NCBI GenBank assembly: GCA_022496185.1
Contig: WTXG01000152.1
Span: forward strand, 1 to 64,000
Reading direction: 5' to 3'
Length of the DNA: 64,000 bases
From: Multifurca ochricompacta
Taxonomy: Eukaryota > Basidiomycota > Agaricomycetes > Russulales > Russulaceae
Made by a program: the position numbers and the translations under genes. Every line of letters begins with the position of its first letter. The first letter of the stretch is position 1. The notes under the pieces are model-generated. The model made no database searches. It was not told where the DNA came from and was given only the letters and a program-made list of their open reading frames with translations. Shown in pieces: positions 10,707 through 22,609 of this stretch.

Positions 10707-11296
10707 TGTAACGCCTGGTGCGGGCATTCGTCACAACATGTGAGGAGTCGTGTAGCGAAACTACGAAGTCAGGTGTGTACTGTCTTTCAAGTACACAGAG
10801 ATTGGGTGAGAGTCAACACAAAGGAGCTAATCCCTTAGTGTCGGTGAGCGACAAGTGCCAGAAGCACTGAGACGATTCAAGAGTCAGGTCTTAGGAATCA
10901 CCCAGAAGGTAATGCACCAAGTCAATTAAGAAGTCAGTCTAAGGCATACAGGCTATCTAGGCAGGCCTTATATACGTAATAGAGATCGGAGTCTGAATTG
11001 GAGTATCGTACTTGATGTATCAACGAAGTCGTAATCTATCCAAAGAGGGAACGGAATCAAGTGGGCCAGATGAGAATATACGTAGACGGATCCGGTATAG
11101 TCGTGATTCTGGTGGGAAAATATGTAAGAGTCCTTGTGTAAAGTATGAGTCAGAGATAAGCACAGCCTTGGTCAAAGATAAGGAACAAATATACACAAAG
11201 GGGTCATGACTCGGTCAACGAAGGGGCAAACAAGGCCAAACGGGGTGTCACGTGATAGAAAAAGAAAAACAGGGCGTCGCAACGGGGTTCGTAACA
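10707..11296 (-). repeat. Gypsy-1 5' LTR
   Basis: 590 bp, TG..CA on the element's strand, followed in window coordinates by the target duplication GCTGC (11297-11301). Its few differences from the 3' LTR are CpG transitions and 1-nt indels only. No familiar tRNA-complementary primer site is recognisable directly inside it (10690-10706). Confidence 0.93.
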
Positions 11297-11301
11297 GCTG
11301 C

Positions 11302-12041
11302 CAAGAGAACCGGAGACCTGCGTGGTCAGAACCAAGACCAGCAGACCAGTCAACAGTGACAGGAGAGAGTGAGCCGCCCATGCGTAGCGATTGGGAGGCC
11401 CAGACCAAGTCAAGGACGCTGCCAGCATGATTGATAGTGTGGCGAGTGGCGAGGCCCAGCGTGGAGACCAAGTCGAAGCCCTGATCAGAAGCCCAGTCAA
11501 GGAAGGAGGGGGCGTGTGATGAAGGAGGGGTGGAGGAGCCAGGAAGGGCCCAGTCTGGGTGGTGGAGATTGAAGTCTCTGGCTAGGACAGTTGGCATGTC
11601 ATCCAGATCCAGCGCTAGAAGTGTGTGTAGAGCGGATGGGTCACAGATGTCATTGTAGAAGGAGACAATGTGCAGGGTTTGAGAGCCCAGGCACAGGTCG
11701 CCAACAAGCACACAAGGGTGTGCGCAGATATTGTGCCAAGTTTCAAACTGGGCAGGAAAAAGAGTGTCAGATTGAGATGGAAGAAAATGTCACACATAAA
11801 TTAATGTCTTCACGCGGGTCCGAGCTGGCAATGAAGGGTAAAAGAACATCCAGCCAGGGTGGGCTGGGGCACTGAGGGTATCGAGACCGTCGGGGAGGGT
11901 GTCAGAGCGCGAGACACCGATTCGGCCAAACCAGGGCTTGTGCACCAAAAGAATGTGGTCCTGTTTATTAGTGTTCAACACAGCATGCAGGTTAACATTA
12001 CTGTGTTGTATGTTGAGGCTCAGTATAGAGCACTCAGACAT
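11302..12041 (-). pseudogene. LINE-A endonuclease (EEP family)
   Basis: On the minus strand the endonuclease-exonuclease-phosphatase fold of LINEs is recognisable. The start is CSILSLNIQHSNVNLHAVLN with QDHILLVHKPWFG (the usual catalytic E is replaced by H). Then come LHIVSFYNDICDPSALHTLL, ARDFNLHHPDWA (usual GDFN), LDLVWAS and GLGSDHAGLRFSW (the SDH catalytic motif). It nicks target DNA to prime reverse transcription. A stop/frame break lies at 11711-11790, and the domain ends at the GCTGC site where Gypsy-1 inserted. Confidence 0.8.
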
Positions 12042-12153
12042 GGAAGGCGAAAGGGTCGAGGGAGGGCGCAGGGGAGGGGCCGGTGGGAATTAGATCCCTT
12101 AGGTCCAACACCTTTGCAACGAGCTCCTTGTGGTTGGGAGTGTCCAAGGCAAG

Positions 12154-14271
12154 TCATTTGGTGACAGAAGTGCCAGAGCCATTGCCGCCGATGAGGTGGT
12201 CAAGGAAGTAAAGCTTGACAGCCACCTTGTGGCGGTGCAAGGAATCGAGGATGAAACAGATGTGCTGCATACCTCTTGTGGTGAGGACTTCACCATCAAA
12301 CAGTGTGCTAGTGATGCCCCTTGAGTGCAGTGGGAGGGGCGGTGGATGCAATGAGCGCATCAGTGCGCTCATGGGGGGTAGGTTCCAGGGCCGATGCTGT
12401 AGAAGGCGGACCAGCAGCCGAACCCTGGGACTGGGTGAATTCAGAAATAGAAGATGTACTTGGGGCCTCCTGAACAGGAGGCTGAGCAGTCTTCTTCATG
12501 CTCAACATGCACATGTCAGGGCAGGCGACCAACAGCTTGGCTTTGGGAACACCCCCTGCTTTATGCATGATGGGGGTGAACCCTGCAGCATCAGTGGCGG
12601 CAGTGGGGCGGCTGGAGAGGGTGTGGCGCCGAGAACTGGCGCGGGCACAACTGACGGTCCTGTCCAATTGTCAGGGGTGTCAGCAAGGGGAGGAGCAGAA
12701 AAAGGGCCCCATTTGGGGCATTTTGCCGAATGGGCATGATGGCCTGTTTGGCCACACAGGAGGCACTTGAACATGCAGTCACACTGCCCAGCGACTTTGT
12801 GTGGGCCGAGACACATAGCATTGTGTTCAGTGAAGGGGTGAGCACCACCACACTTGTAGCAGAGGGGCTTGTTGAGGGGCTGCTGGCAAACCTGGCAGCC
12901 ATTCGAATGTTTTACCTGTTGGGTGCAGTGACCCAGCTTGTGGCACCTGCCACATTGGATGAGCATCAGGGTGGGACCAGTGTGAACCAGCCGGGTGAGG
13001 TGACCAAACATATACATGGGCATACACAGGAGGCACGCCACATCAGCAGGGGAGAGCCCATGGAGGGCAAAGACTATGGTGGCACAGGCTGAGTGGATGT
13101 TGGTCAGGTCCTGTTGCCAGTGTGGCAGAGAGGGGAAAAGAGAATGTGTGAACTGGCCATTGCGGCGCAGTTCGGTTTGGAGGGTAGCTGGGTCAAAAAT
13201 GACTCCATCACCTGCAGATACATACACATTGCAGAGTTGGAACCATTCCCACCCACAGGTAGGGACTAGATGGCCACCAGGGAAGGGTTTGATGAGTGCA
13301 GGCTCATATGGCAGGAGCGTCTGGAGTGAGTGAACCCCAGCAAAGGTGAAGATGAAGTTACCTTCTGAGCGGCCAGCTCCGACAGACCAGCAGCCAGATA
13401 GAAGGTGTGGTGCAGAGGCTGATTGGCATAGGAGGGCTTGACATGCCTCAAGCAGAAGCTGGGGTGGCGGTGCAAGCCTGCATGAGAGTTGGCCCACTGG
13501 GAGCAGGGGAAGGATAATGGAGACCTCCGTCATGTGCTCCTGGGCAGGGGCATGGGTGAGGGAGGTGGCGGCAGCCTTGGGGGCTGCACGAGGGTTCGGG
13601 CCGCCCTGCATCATGCGGCCTTGTGCCTTTGTCGCAGCTTGGGCAAAAGAGACAGCCTTCAGTTGCTGGGCCATCATGGCGGGCCTGACAATGCAGAAGT
13701 TGTCCCAGGGGGTGCCCCCGACAGGGCCCTGGCTGGGCACGGGGGTGGATGCGGGGTCGGGAGCTGCCGTGGCAGCTGGGCCTGACATTGGTGGGGTGGC
13801 AGAGCCACTCGTGCGGGCATGGGGACCATTGTGCCACACTCAAGACAGTCGATGTGCTCAAGAATGAGCGCAAGAGTGGCCACAATGTGGTCCAGGGGGT
13901 CAGATGACACAGGTGGTGGCAGGGCCACAGGGTCAGCAACTACCTCGGTGAGGTAGGACAGAGAAGAAGACTCAGCTACAGGGCCCTCTTCAGGGCCTGA
14001 CATGTCTTCCTCAACGGCATGGATGGACACTGCCGTGCCATGGTAGGCAGCATCGAAGCCGGAAGGACTGGTAGGGTGGAAAAAGTTGTCCAAAGGTTGG
14101 GAGACGACAGGGGGGGAGATGGCCATAGGGGCCATGGGCTGGGTCTCTGGAGCTTCATCGTCTGAAGAGCGGGAGGAAGCTCTGGAGGCAGGGCAGGAGG
14201 GATAAGGTGCTGTGCGTGCATGGGTGGGAGTGGTGGGCGACTCTCATCGCACAGGTTTTTGCTTGTGCACC
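12154..14271 (-). pseudogene. LINE-A ORF1, zinc-knuckle nucleic-acid-binding part
   Basis: This minus-strand reading is proline- and alanine-rich, then has a domain around GNFIFTFAGVHSLQTLLPYE, then a series of CCHC-like zinc knuckles: CGRCHKLGHCTQQ, CQVCQQPLNKPLCYKCGGAHPF and CLLCGQTGHHAHSAKC. ORF1 proteins of I/Tad1-type LINEs carry such knuckles and bind element RNA. The frame changes near 13700-13840 and 12500-12667, so the copy is broken. The upstream end is the TTCTT target site of a Gypsy-1-family solo LTR. Confidence 0.8.
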
Positions 14272-14276
14272 TTCTT

Positions 14277-14869
14277 TGTAACGCCTGGTGCGGGCATTCA
14301 GCACGACGTGTGACAAGTCGCATAGCAAAACTATGAAGTCAAGTGCACACTGTCTTTCAAGTGTATGGAGATCGGGTGAGAGGTCAATACCAAGGAGCTA
14401 ATCCCTTAGTATCGGTGAGCGGAGAAGTGCCAGAAGCACTGAGACGATTCAGAGGTCAGGTCTTAGAGATCACCCAGAAGGTAATGCACCAAGTCGATTA
14501 AGAAGTTGAGTCTGAGCTGTACAGGTTATCTACATAGGTCTTATATACATAACAGAGTCAGAGTCTAAATCGGAGTATCATACTTGGTGTATCAACAAAG
14601 TCATAATCTATCTGTATGAGGAATGGAGTCAGGGTGGGCCAGGTGAGAATATACATAGATGAATCTGGTATAGTCGTGATTCTGGTGGGAAAATACATAA
14701 GAGTTCTTGTGTAAAGTATGAGTCAGAGATAAGCACAGCCCAGGTCAAAGATAAGGAACAAATATGTACAAAGGGGGTCATAAATGTGATCAACAAAGGA
14801 CAAACAGGGCCAAACAGCACGTCATGTGGAAGGAAAAAGAAACAAGACAATGTAGCAGGGTTCATAACA
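14277..14869 (-). repeat. Solo LTR, Gypsy-1 family
   Basis: 593 bp, clearly similar to the Gypsy-1 LTRs (same TGTAACGCCTGGTGCGGGC start on the plus strand), but more diverged. It is flanked by the target duplication TTCTT (14272-14276 and 14870-14874) within LINE-A ORF1. The internal part was presumably lost by LTR-LTR recombination. Confidence 0.9.
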
Positions 14870-15129
14870 TTCTTGATGGAATGGGGGGTGCGGTCAATAT
14901 TGGCCAATGGTGAGATGGCCAGGAGGTAGTGATTGTCAAAGGGTTTCATACCCGCGCGGGTAAGCGCCACGGGTTTTGCCAGGTACGGGTACGGGTATAC
15001 GGCTCCCAACCCATGGAAACCCGTACCCACGCAGCGGGTTTGGCAGGTATAGGCGCCGATTATGCATTGACAAGATCAGTAGAATTTCCGAGATAAAACA
15101 CATCTGCAGCCACAAAAATACAAGATCTC

Positions 15130-15560
15130 GTCTGATGTATGCTACAGGGTTGTGTTAAATATGTTCTAGTATTATCCTACAAAATATCAAAGCAGATTAA
15201 CGGTGCAATGTAAAATAAAATCCTTATCAGTGATCCACTTTCTTGAAAACCATGATACATCTGTTTTATTAACGTGCGACCAATTCTGCCAGTCTGGCAC
15301 TATCTAAAATACACTCTAGACTACTTTAGACTATATTGTAATCTAATTATCAAATTAGTTTGCTGAAACAAGGCCCGCGTGTATCTACAAGCTGCATAGG
15401 GCAGTGACTACATTGCATCGTGTGGACCAGCATATCGGTCTGACCTCCTTCCTATTAAGGAAGGTTGACTTAAATTTCCATAATCGGTCCAGGCTGGTTA
15501 TCCAAAACACGCAGAAATGTCCATTCAGGGACCAGGATGTCAGAACGCAGTTGTAAAAAG
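15130..15560 (-). repeat. Degenerate Gypsy-2-type LTR fragment
   Basis: The stretch resembles the Gypsy-2 LTRs in minus orientation. Blocks such as CTAGTATTATCCTACAAAAT, TCTGGCACTATCTAAAATAC and GCATAGGGCAGTGACTAC recur in the same order as at 62430-62700. Divergence is high and the ends are not definable. It lies inside the hAT element upstream of the transposase. Confidence 0.6.
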
Positions 15561-15839
15561 GGTTTAGCTATCTATTTAGATAGCGGATCAGCTATTACTA
15601 AGCGTTAGCTACTATGGTAAAGATAAGATATAGTTATACTCCAGTTCTTGCAGTCAAAACTGAAGTGAACGCATACAAAGTGGCAACCTTTTATACTACA
15701 TAAAAGCGTGACAATCATAACAGTAAATACTTCTATTAACTTGTGACAAGATGTGTTAAGGAATGTGTTGCGCGTGCAATGTGGAATTGTCTCTAAATCA
15801 GTTAATGGACGCACTTTAGATTATCTTATCATGATTGGA

Positions 15840-16560
15840 TTGACTCCACCCAGGTGTCCGGCTGTTCAGTCCTGAACTATCTGGTCGCTACTGGCTCGTC
15901 TCAACAATTCGCGGACACTGTGTCAGTAGACAGAACAATGTAAAGTTGTAAGGACAGTCTAAAAGTAGTCTAGAATGTATTCTAGAAGGTGCCAGACCAT
16001 GTAAATAGACCGCGCGTGATCACATATTGTGAAAACAGGCATGGCGCAGGCTGTACTTTAGATGCTACATTACTACTCTATCTCACCTTGTTAGTGTAGA
16101 GACTTAGATGCTTTCAATATGCGATAGCAACTTGATTTTGTAGCATATTTACATAGGCTTTTATATACCTACATGTACTAATCAGCTATTAATCTAATTG
16201 TAAGTACAACGCGTTTATAATGCGATTATTGTCACATGACCGCTTTCAGATGTATTAGGATCATTAGATGTGATCGCATGATCACAATCTTATGTTGGAC
16301 CGCTCTACCAGTAGCTCTGTACCGGTATCTTGGTTCAACACATATGCGTCCATAACTGATTGTTGTCTCATTTTGCATCAGACATATTATCTGATCTGGC
16401 ACTTTGTAGGACAGTAGTAATAGGCATATTATTGCTGTATAAGCAGAGCTAAACATTTCTGACTGCCTCAAGCCTTACGCGTGCATCAATCTCCATTCTG
16501 CGCAATTATCTTACAGGCTTTTTCATTGTCATCTATCTATAGCAACACATGGAATCTTAT
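15840..16560 (+). repeat. Degenerate Gypsy-2-type LTR fragment, opposite orientation
   Basis: Weak similarity to the Gypsy-2 LTR in plus orientation (GGTGCCAGACC, GACTGCCTCAAGCCTTACGCG, CATCAATCTCCATTCTG). With the fragment at 15130-15560 it forms an inverted pair of old LTR debris inside the hAT element. No coding sequence is seen between 15060 and 16860. Confidence 0.5.
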
Positions 16561-16859
16561 CTTATATTTCCTAACCGACATCTATACTTTTTTTCCAGGT
16601 TCAGGTTTAAAACAACCCCACTATTTTGTGCTGAGCCGGTAATGGATCAGACTAAGCCGGACCGGATTAGAGGTGACCAGTGTTGGCAGTGCAGGATGAT
16701 ACTTACACTCGTTTATTATAATTAGTTATGATTAAGTACATTCCTTATGATCACAGCACAGCACAGTCCTTACAGTATTTAAAGACAATATTTCTGTATC
16801 TAACAAAGTAATTGTTTTAACCAGATTTATCAGGCTGCATTTCCACATATTGTTTCAAA

Positions 16860-18498
16860 ATGTCTCCCTCTAGCTCTAGCAAAGCTTCTCCTAATTTACG
16901 TCCTTCAAGTTCTCGCAAACGAAAGCAGACAACGTGCGTCACAGAGAACGCAGATCCACTGCTACCCAAGAATAAGAAGGCAAAACAATTATCTCATTTA
17001 TTGACAAATACAAGCCAAATACCACTCCCTACTAAGGATACAAGTACTGGTACTTTTGAAAGCCGGCAGGCCTCTGTTGACATTGAAGATATTGATGATG
17101 AAGATAATACTGTCCAAGGCCAAATAATAGAGGAAGCTGATGGAAGCGATGATGACGACAATGATCCCAGTGGTCCTAGCGTCATAGTGATTGATGATGA
17201 TGATGACGAACCTGAGGAGTCTGCAAAAGATGAATTGAGTCAGTCAGTTCCCGCACAATGTCACTGTCTTTTCTAACATGCGCGTAGAGAGACTTTCAAA
17301 ATATTGGAACTCACCAATCTATGCGTTTTTCAAACCATATCCCCGCGTTGATCACGTTGATGGCCATCGAGTTCATGTCTTTGAGTGTAATGCAAAGCAC
17401 TGCAAAGGGAAAGGTCAGTATTACCGGCATGTCCGACGCTACCTGGATACAGGAGATGCAAAGTCAACAAGCAATTTGCGACGCCACGCCAAAATCTGTT
17501 GGAGCAAAGAGATAATAGAAACTGCAGATCAAAAAAAGGATGTCCACACTGCATGAGAGGCTGTGGAAAAAGCTACATTGAAGAATGGGTCAATTACTGC
17601 AGTTTTTGAGAGGACTAACCTAAATAGAGTAACTTACTCATATCGGCAACATACCAAGACAGAATCACGGTATGTCACCATCAATAGAGATCTGTGACCA
17701 TACTGAGATTGTTCTTGGCTGTGGCAGCACGGAGATCATTCGATGGGTTTCAGAAAGTGTTTGACCCTTTAACATTGTCAAGGATCGAGGGTTTCAGTCA
17801 CTGATGAAGACTGGGAGGCCTGAATGCTACATACCTTCACCCGAAACAGTGTCCCACGATGTCAAGAATGTCTTCATTCGGTGTCGCCAGAGGATCGCAA
17901 CGATGCTACAGGTGGGTAACAAGTCTGTGAATATGATATCTATATCAGAGCTGAAAATGATGACTTACGCTTTACAGGAATACGATGGTGCCTTGAACTT
18001 TGCGTTAGATGCATGGACGTCACCTAACCACAAAGCTTATATTGCTGTTACAGTCCACTTTGAGTGGGATGGTGTCCCTGTTGCCATGCTTCTCGATCTT
18101 GTTGAGGTGGCCATGTCACATTCGGGATTGAACCTCGCTGCTGCATTTGCAAAGATTCTTAATGACTTTGATATTTCTGATAAGGTCAGTATCCAAACAA
18201 GTGATGAGGAATATAAACTTAACAGATTTCCATAGATCCTAAGCATCACTTGTGACAATGCAACCAATAACGATAGAATGATTGATGAGCTGAAGTTCCT
18301 CCTCCCCCAATTCCCTGGCCCAGCAAGTCAAACACGTTGCTTCACACATATTATCAATCTGATTGCCAAGACTGTCATTCGACAGTTTGATGTTCCACAT
18401 GCACGAGAGGGTGCGATCATTGATGAGGCAATGATCGCATTACACACACTAGCAGGAGATCTTGATGTTGAGGACTTGTTGACCCAGGCAGATGGTTG

Positions 18499-18530
<32 letters not shown>

Positions 18531-19948
18531 GTGGTGAAGGATGGGTGGATGAGTGCCAAGGGATGTTGGAGCTGGAGTTGGATGATCTTGATGGTGATGT
18601 ACAACCAGTGCGAACAATGTTGGTGAAGGTGTGTCCAGTTGGCGCTAATGCTGTAGATCTCTGACTAAGCACCCATGCTAGATCTGCAAGATAGCATTCG
18701 CGATCAAAAACTCATCAATGCTCATCCTCCCCAAATGGGTTTCCACTCTCAAAGACCTCAATCTCAGTTGTCGTATGATGCCCCAGGACGTGTCCACCCG
18801 ATGGAACTCGACGTATGACATGCTAGACTTTGCTGTGACATATTCTGAAGCACTGGACATTATCACTGGTGACTGGGAGATGAAGCTGAGGCAGTACAAG
18901 ATGGACGCGAATGAATGGGAGATAGCTCATCAGCTGTGCCAGGTTCTAAAGGTGAGTTTTCATACCTTGTTTGATTCTTTTACTCATTCTGTCCAGATCT
19001 TCAAAGATGCAACACTCTTTTTCTCTCGTGATGGCATTCCAAACATCGCAATGGTCATTCCTGCCATGGACTGCATTGATGAGGTTCTTGCCACCAATGC
19101 ACTCAATCCACAGTATCCTTTGTCTATTCAAGCTGCACTCACAATGGCAAAGAAAACCCTTAACTGGTACTACAGCAAAACTGATCTTTCTGAAGTTTAT
19201 AGGATTGCTATGGGTATGTACTTGCATTGCTACAACATTACACGTTCAGTCAATCACTTCCCTAGTTCTCCACCCTTGACATAAACTAGAGTATTTCAGA
19301 AATGCTGGCTGGACAGAGGAGTGGATCAAAACATCACTGAAAATTGTTCGAGACCGATTTGAGGGCACCTACAAAGCTGTTCCAGTAGACAAAGATAAAG
19401 AGATGTTTGAAGAAGTAAGTACTAATAATCTTACATTGTGATCCAAGTATTAACATTAACATTGAATCCATAGCCCACAGAATCACCCTCAAGGAACATC
19501 TTCGACAATCTCCCTGCACTTGCTGCACCCAAACCCTCAAATCTGTGAGATGAGTTGGAGCGCTTCCTTAGCACAGACCCTGAGTATGTAAAGGATGTTC
19601 TTGCTTGGTGGTATGAGCATCAACCCATGTACCCGCGGCTTTCTCGAATGGCAATGGATTATCTCACAATACCAGGTAAGTAATGGAATTGTTATAAGGG
19701 TTTTTGAGTCTACTAATACACATATTTCAGCAACATCTGTGAATGTTGAGCGCGTTTTCAGCACAGGCCGCATTCTTTTGTCGCACCTCCGCTCTCGCCT
19801 CTCAATTCAGCCAACTCGAGCTTTGATGATGGTTGGGGAATGGAGCAAGCTGGGATATGTCAAGAATAGTGATGTAAAAGCTGCAACTATCCTCCCAGAG
19901 GTTGAGGGAGAGGAGGAGGAGCTTGAGGAAGATTGGGATTTGATTTGA
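16860..19948 (+). pseudogene. hAT transposase with introns, inactivated by TGA codons
   Basis: The gene starts at the ATG at 16860 with a disordered acidic N-terminus. After an intron (17239-17287) comes a BED-type zinc finger (FECNAKHC ... STSNLRRHAKICW). The RNase H-like catalytic core follows (YDGALNFALDAWTSPNHKAY; SITCDNATNND, spanning an intron; FPGPASQTRCFTHIINL; MPQDVSTRWNSTYDML). The C-terminal hAT dimerisation domain is VLAWWYEHQ ... TSVNVERVFSTGR ... GEWSK. About eight GT..AG introns restore the frame. Three in-frame TGA codons (17554-17556, 17762-17764, 19546-19548) fall where arginine is expected, so the gene is dead. A GAT run at 18498-18531 encodes poly-Asp. Confidence 0.88.
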
Positions 19949-20182
19949 CTGGCATTATTTACTAGTACAATGTATGCACACAGTAACTATTTATACTTAT
20001 CGTATGACAAAAGTGGGTTAGAATGAGAGGTACTGGGTACAAGGCAAAGGGGCGCGTGAAGGAAGTGGAACTGTATGCTGAAAATGCAGGACAGTCGCAC
20101 AATCTTATCTCCTTGGGTCTGACCAGGCCTGTTTTCCAAAATGCGCAGAAATGCACAGAAGCACAGAATAACAGTTGCTTGA

Positions 20183-21802
20183 GTGCTGCCGTCCACATGC
20201 TTCCCTCCAATCGGTTCACATGGCCAACTGGCGTCTTGTTCTGAACGCCATTTGCCACCCTGTCCTCACCTATGGCTCCCAGCTCTGGGTCCGATCCAAA
20301 CAAGCTGCTGGCTTGATTAAGCTCCTACAGGGAGTCACCAACCACATGGTCAAAGTGGTCTCTGGGTCTTTCCACATGGCTCCCATGAACTGGTACACCT
20401 TCTCTCCATGACTCACTATATGCAGAAGCTCACAGACACCACTTCACTCCGCTATTTGTCCCTCCCTCCCCAGTCCCAACCGTCCATCCGCCTTTCCACT
20501 GAGGCAGATGATGCCATTTGGGCCCCCTTGTCTCGGCCTCGACGACGCACGCAGCCAGCACGACCCACACCGCTTACGATGCTGGCAGCACGCACCCCTC
20601 CACTGGCCTGCCCAGTGGATGTGCTTGCACTCGCCCCCTGGGAACTCCCAGAGTGGGGCGACCACGTCTCCTATGATGGGGTTACCCGCCCTCAACTCAG
20701 CAAGGATGCCCTCGCCGCGCATCTTTCCCAGCCGCGTGCATCAGTCATCCTCATACATGTCGCCATGTCCCTATCCAGCGCAGGCCGTGGCGACGAAAAG
20801 GTAGTGGGGGCTGTGGCAGCGACCCTTATGGATCAACGGGGTGAGTGGATCATGGAGTGGTGTTGGGGCTTGGGCACTAGGGCTGACATGGAGTTGTTTG
20901 GGCTGGCTCACACCATGAGCTGGCTCTGCAATTTTCTGGGTGAGTCCTTGGTTCCTCTGTCTGTGGTACTGACCGCCTCCTCTTCTTCCTTCCTCCTCTC
21001 CCTCCGCTCGCATGACCCACGCAAGTTCACTGGCGACTTTGTGCTTTTCCAGTGGTCGCTCTCCACTTTGCTGTCAACTTTCCCAGACCCACCTCAAGTT
21101 CATGTGGATTCCGGCAGTCAAGACTTACCATGCCATGATGGCTTCCTCGAAGGCTGCTGCCCATTCATGCATGACAATGTCCCTTCGCGACCTGGACGAA
21201 CGCCCTTCTCTGAAGTGGCGTGCCCTCTCCCACCTCCGTGCCTACAACAATTGGCGCGAGGAATGACTCTGTGACTGCGCCTGTGCAGCTCCCTCTGAGA
21301 ACACGGCTGGCAGCGACTACCGCCTACTCCCTGTCGATAGACCAGCCTCCCAATGGCTCCAATCACCCACTCTGGACAGCAGCTACCAAGAAGCGGAACG
21401 TTTGTCAAGCCCATCACTTCCCGTTGACCACGCGAGCCGGATTGAGTTTGCTGGTGGATATGTAGGACTTGGTAAGTTTTTTCTTTCTTTGTTCTCGAAC
21501 GGTCTCTGTTTCGGATGGCCATTTACCTTAGTTTACACTGTTTTTTTTCTCCCAGGTTTTACACCATGACACTTTGTTGTCACTCCCACTTATTGTCTGT
21601 AGTAGTAGTAGCTACGTTGTTTCCTGATGTGGCCGCCGATTGGGCACCGTCCTGCAAGCGCATTATAAAATCACTTTGTTGTTGCTCCCACTCATTGTCT
21701 GTAGTAGTAGTAGCTACATTGTTTCTCCTGATGTGGCCGCGCGATTGGGCACCATCCCGCAAGCGTGTTATGAAGTCAATTACAAAAAAAAACAAAAAAA
21801 CA
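20183..21802 (+). mobile_element. 5'-truncated LINE copy nested in the hAT element
   Basis: The plus-strand reading begins in the post-RT region (SVHMANWRLVLNAICHPVLT, YGSQLWVRSKQAAGLI, HMVKVVSGSFH). An RNase H domain follows (AATLMDQRGEWIMEW, ELFGLAHTMSWLCNF, HDPRKFTGDFVLFQ). It ends with a short 3' UTR and a broken A-tail (ACAAAAAAAAACAAAAAAAC, about 21783-21802). AACAGTTGCTTG before the start and AACAGTCGTACTTG after the tail may be a decayed target duplication. Frame changes occur near 20410 and 21090. The start coordinate is approximate. Confidence 0.75.
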
Positions 21803-22131
21803 GTCGTACTTGTATGAAATGAAACCAAAATAATGAAATAATAATGTAAATAAAGTATCCATTTCATTTTATGAACACAAACCAGCAAATTTTGAGGGAT
21901 ATTGAGTAGCCATAAATGAATGCATGGTGTCCAAGTCCTTATCACCTTGGTCCAGGATGGCCCGGGCTGGACATCCAAAAGCGCGATGCAAGTAAAGAAC
22001 TTGCACGCGTTTTCACGGGTAACCCGCAGGTAACCCGTGGGTTACCCGTACCCGTCACTACAGGTATGGGTATGGGTATGGGTACCAACAAGGATACCCC
22101 AGGGTTACCCCTGCCAATCACTACCAGGAGG

Positions 22132-22604
22132 TCAATCTCTGCACAGGCTCGGGCATGGCACTTGGCAGAGTACTGAAGACGATAAGCCAAGATCTCCTGG
22201 GAGACCTCAGCATGCATGACCGCTTCCAGTTCTGACTGGATGCGGGCACGGGTTTGGTCCTGCACAGTGTAAACCTCTGCTGCAACCTCAGTCTCAAGGT
22301 TCTGGCGGTATTGAAGATGAAGCTCCTCAACATAGGCGGGTGTGGCAACCTGAGAGAGCCATTCAGCACAGAGGTTGGCATGTAGGGATTCATCGATTGA
22401 TGCGCTCAGGGAATTGATGTGGGCCTGGGCATTGGACTGGTGCCCGTTTACGATATGGTGGAGTTGGGCCACCATGGCCTGGATATGTGCAAGTGGGGTT
22501 TGAGGGACCACCATGTCACGCGGTAATGAGACCACATCAAGGAAGTCTCCACCCTCATGGAAGTCGAGCATGGAAACGGCAGATGGAGAATGTAAGAAGC
22601 CACG
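22132..22604 (-). pseudogene. LINE-A ORF1, middle segment
   Basis: The minus-strand reading is strongly helical: LAHIQAMVAQLHHIVNGHQS, AEWLSQVATPAYVEELHLQY, ETEVAAEVYTVQDQTRARIQ and CHARACAEIDLLV. It suggests a coiled coil, as in LINE ORF1 proteins that trimerise. It is bounded by the GGTGA site of a solo LTR on one side and the CCAGGAGG site of the hAT element on the other. Confidence 0.65.
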
Positions 22605-22609
22605 GGTGA

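Larger units (their letters stand above)
3791..11296 (-). mobile_element. Gypsy-1, complete LTR retrotransposon (chromovirus)
   Basis: This 7506-bp element is flanked by the target duplication GCTGC (3786-3790 and 11297-11301). It has 594- and 590-bp LTRs, a polypurine tract beside the 3' LTR, and gag, protease, RT, RNase H, integrase and chromodomain in order on the minus strand. It is defective: gag has frameshifts and the pol reading frame has nine in-frame TGA codons (listed under the pol parts). A C-terminal cysteine-rich extension reaches the polypurine tract. It sits in the endonuclease-RT region of LINE-A. Confidence 0.93.
14927..22123 (+). mobile_element. hAT DNA transposon containing a nested LINE fragment
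   Basis: The element is flanked by the 8-bp duplication CCAGGAGG (14919-14926 and 22124-22131) inside LINE-A ORF1. Its terminal inverted repeats begin TAGTGATTG. Both subterminal regions are packed with ACGGGTA/TACCCGT motifs (14950-15050; 22010-22110). It encodes a BED-finger hAT transposase (16860-19948). The 8-bp duplication and C-terminal dimerisation domain place it in hAT. A truncated LINE at about 20183-21802 and old LTR debris inflate it to 7.2 kb. Confidence 0.88.

Noticed and set aside
16860..19948. hAT transposase as a domesticated host gene
   Set aside because: It lies within clear terminal repeats and an 8-bp duplication, and has three nonsense codons.
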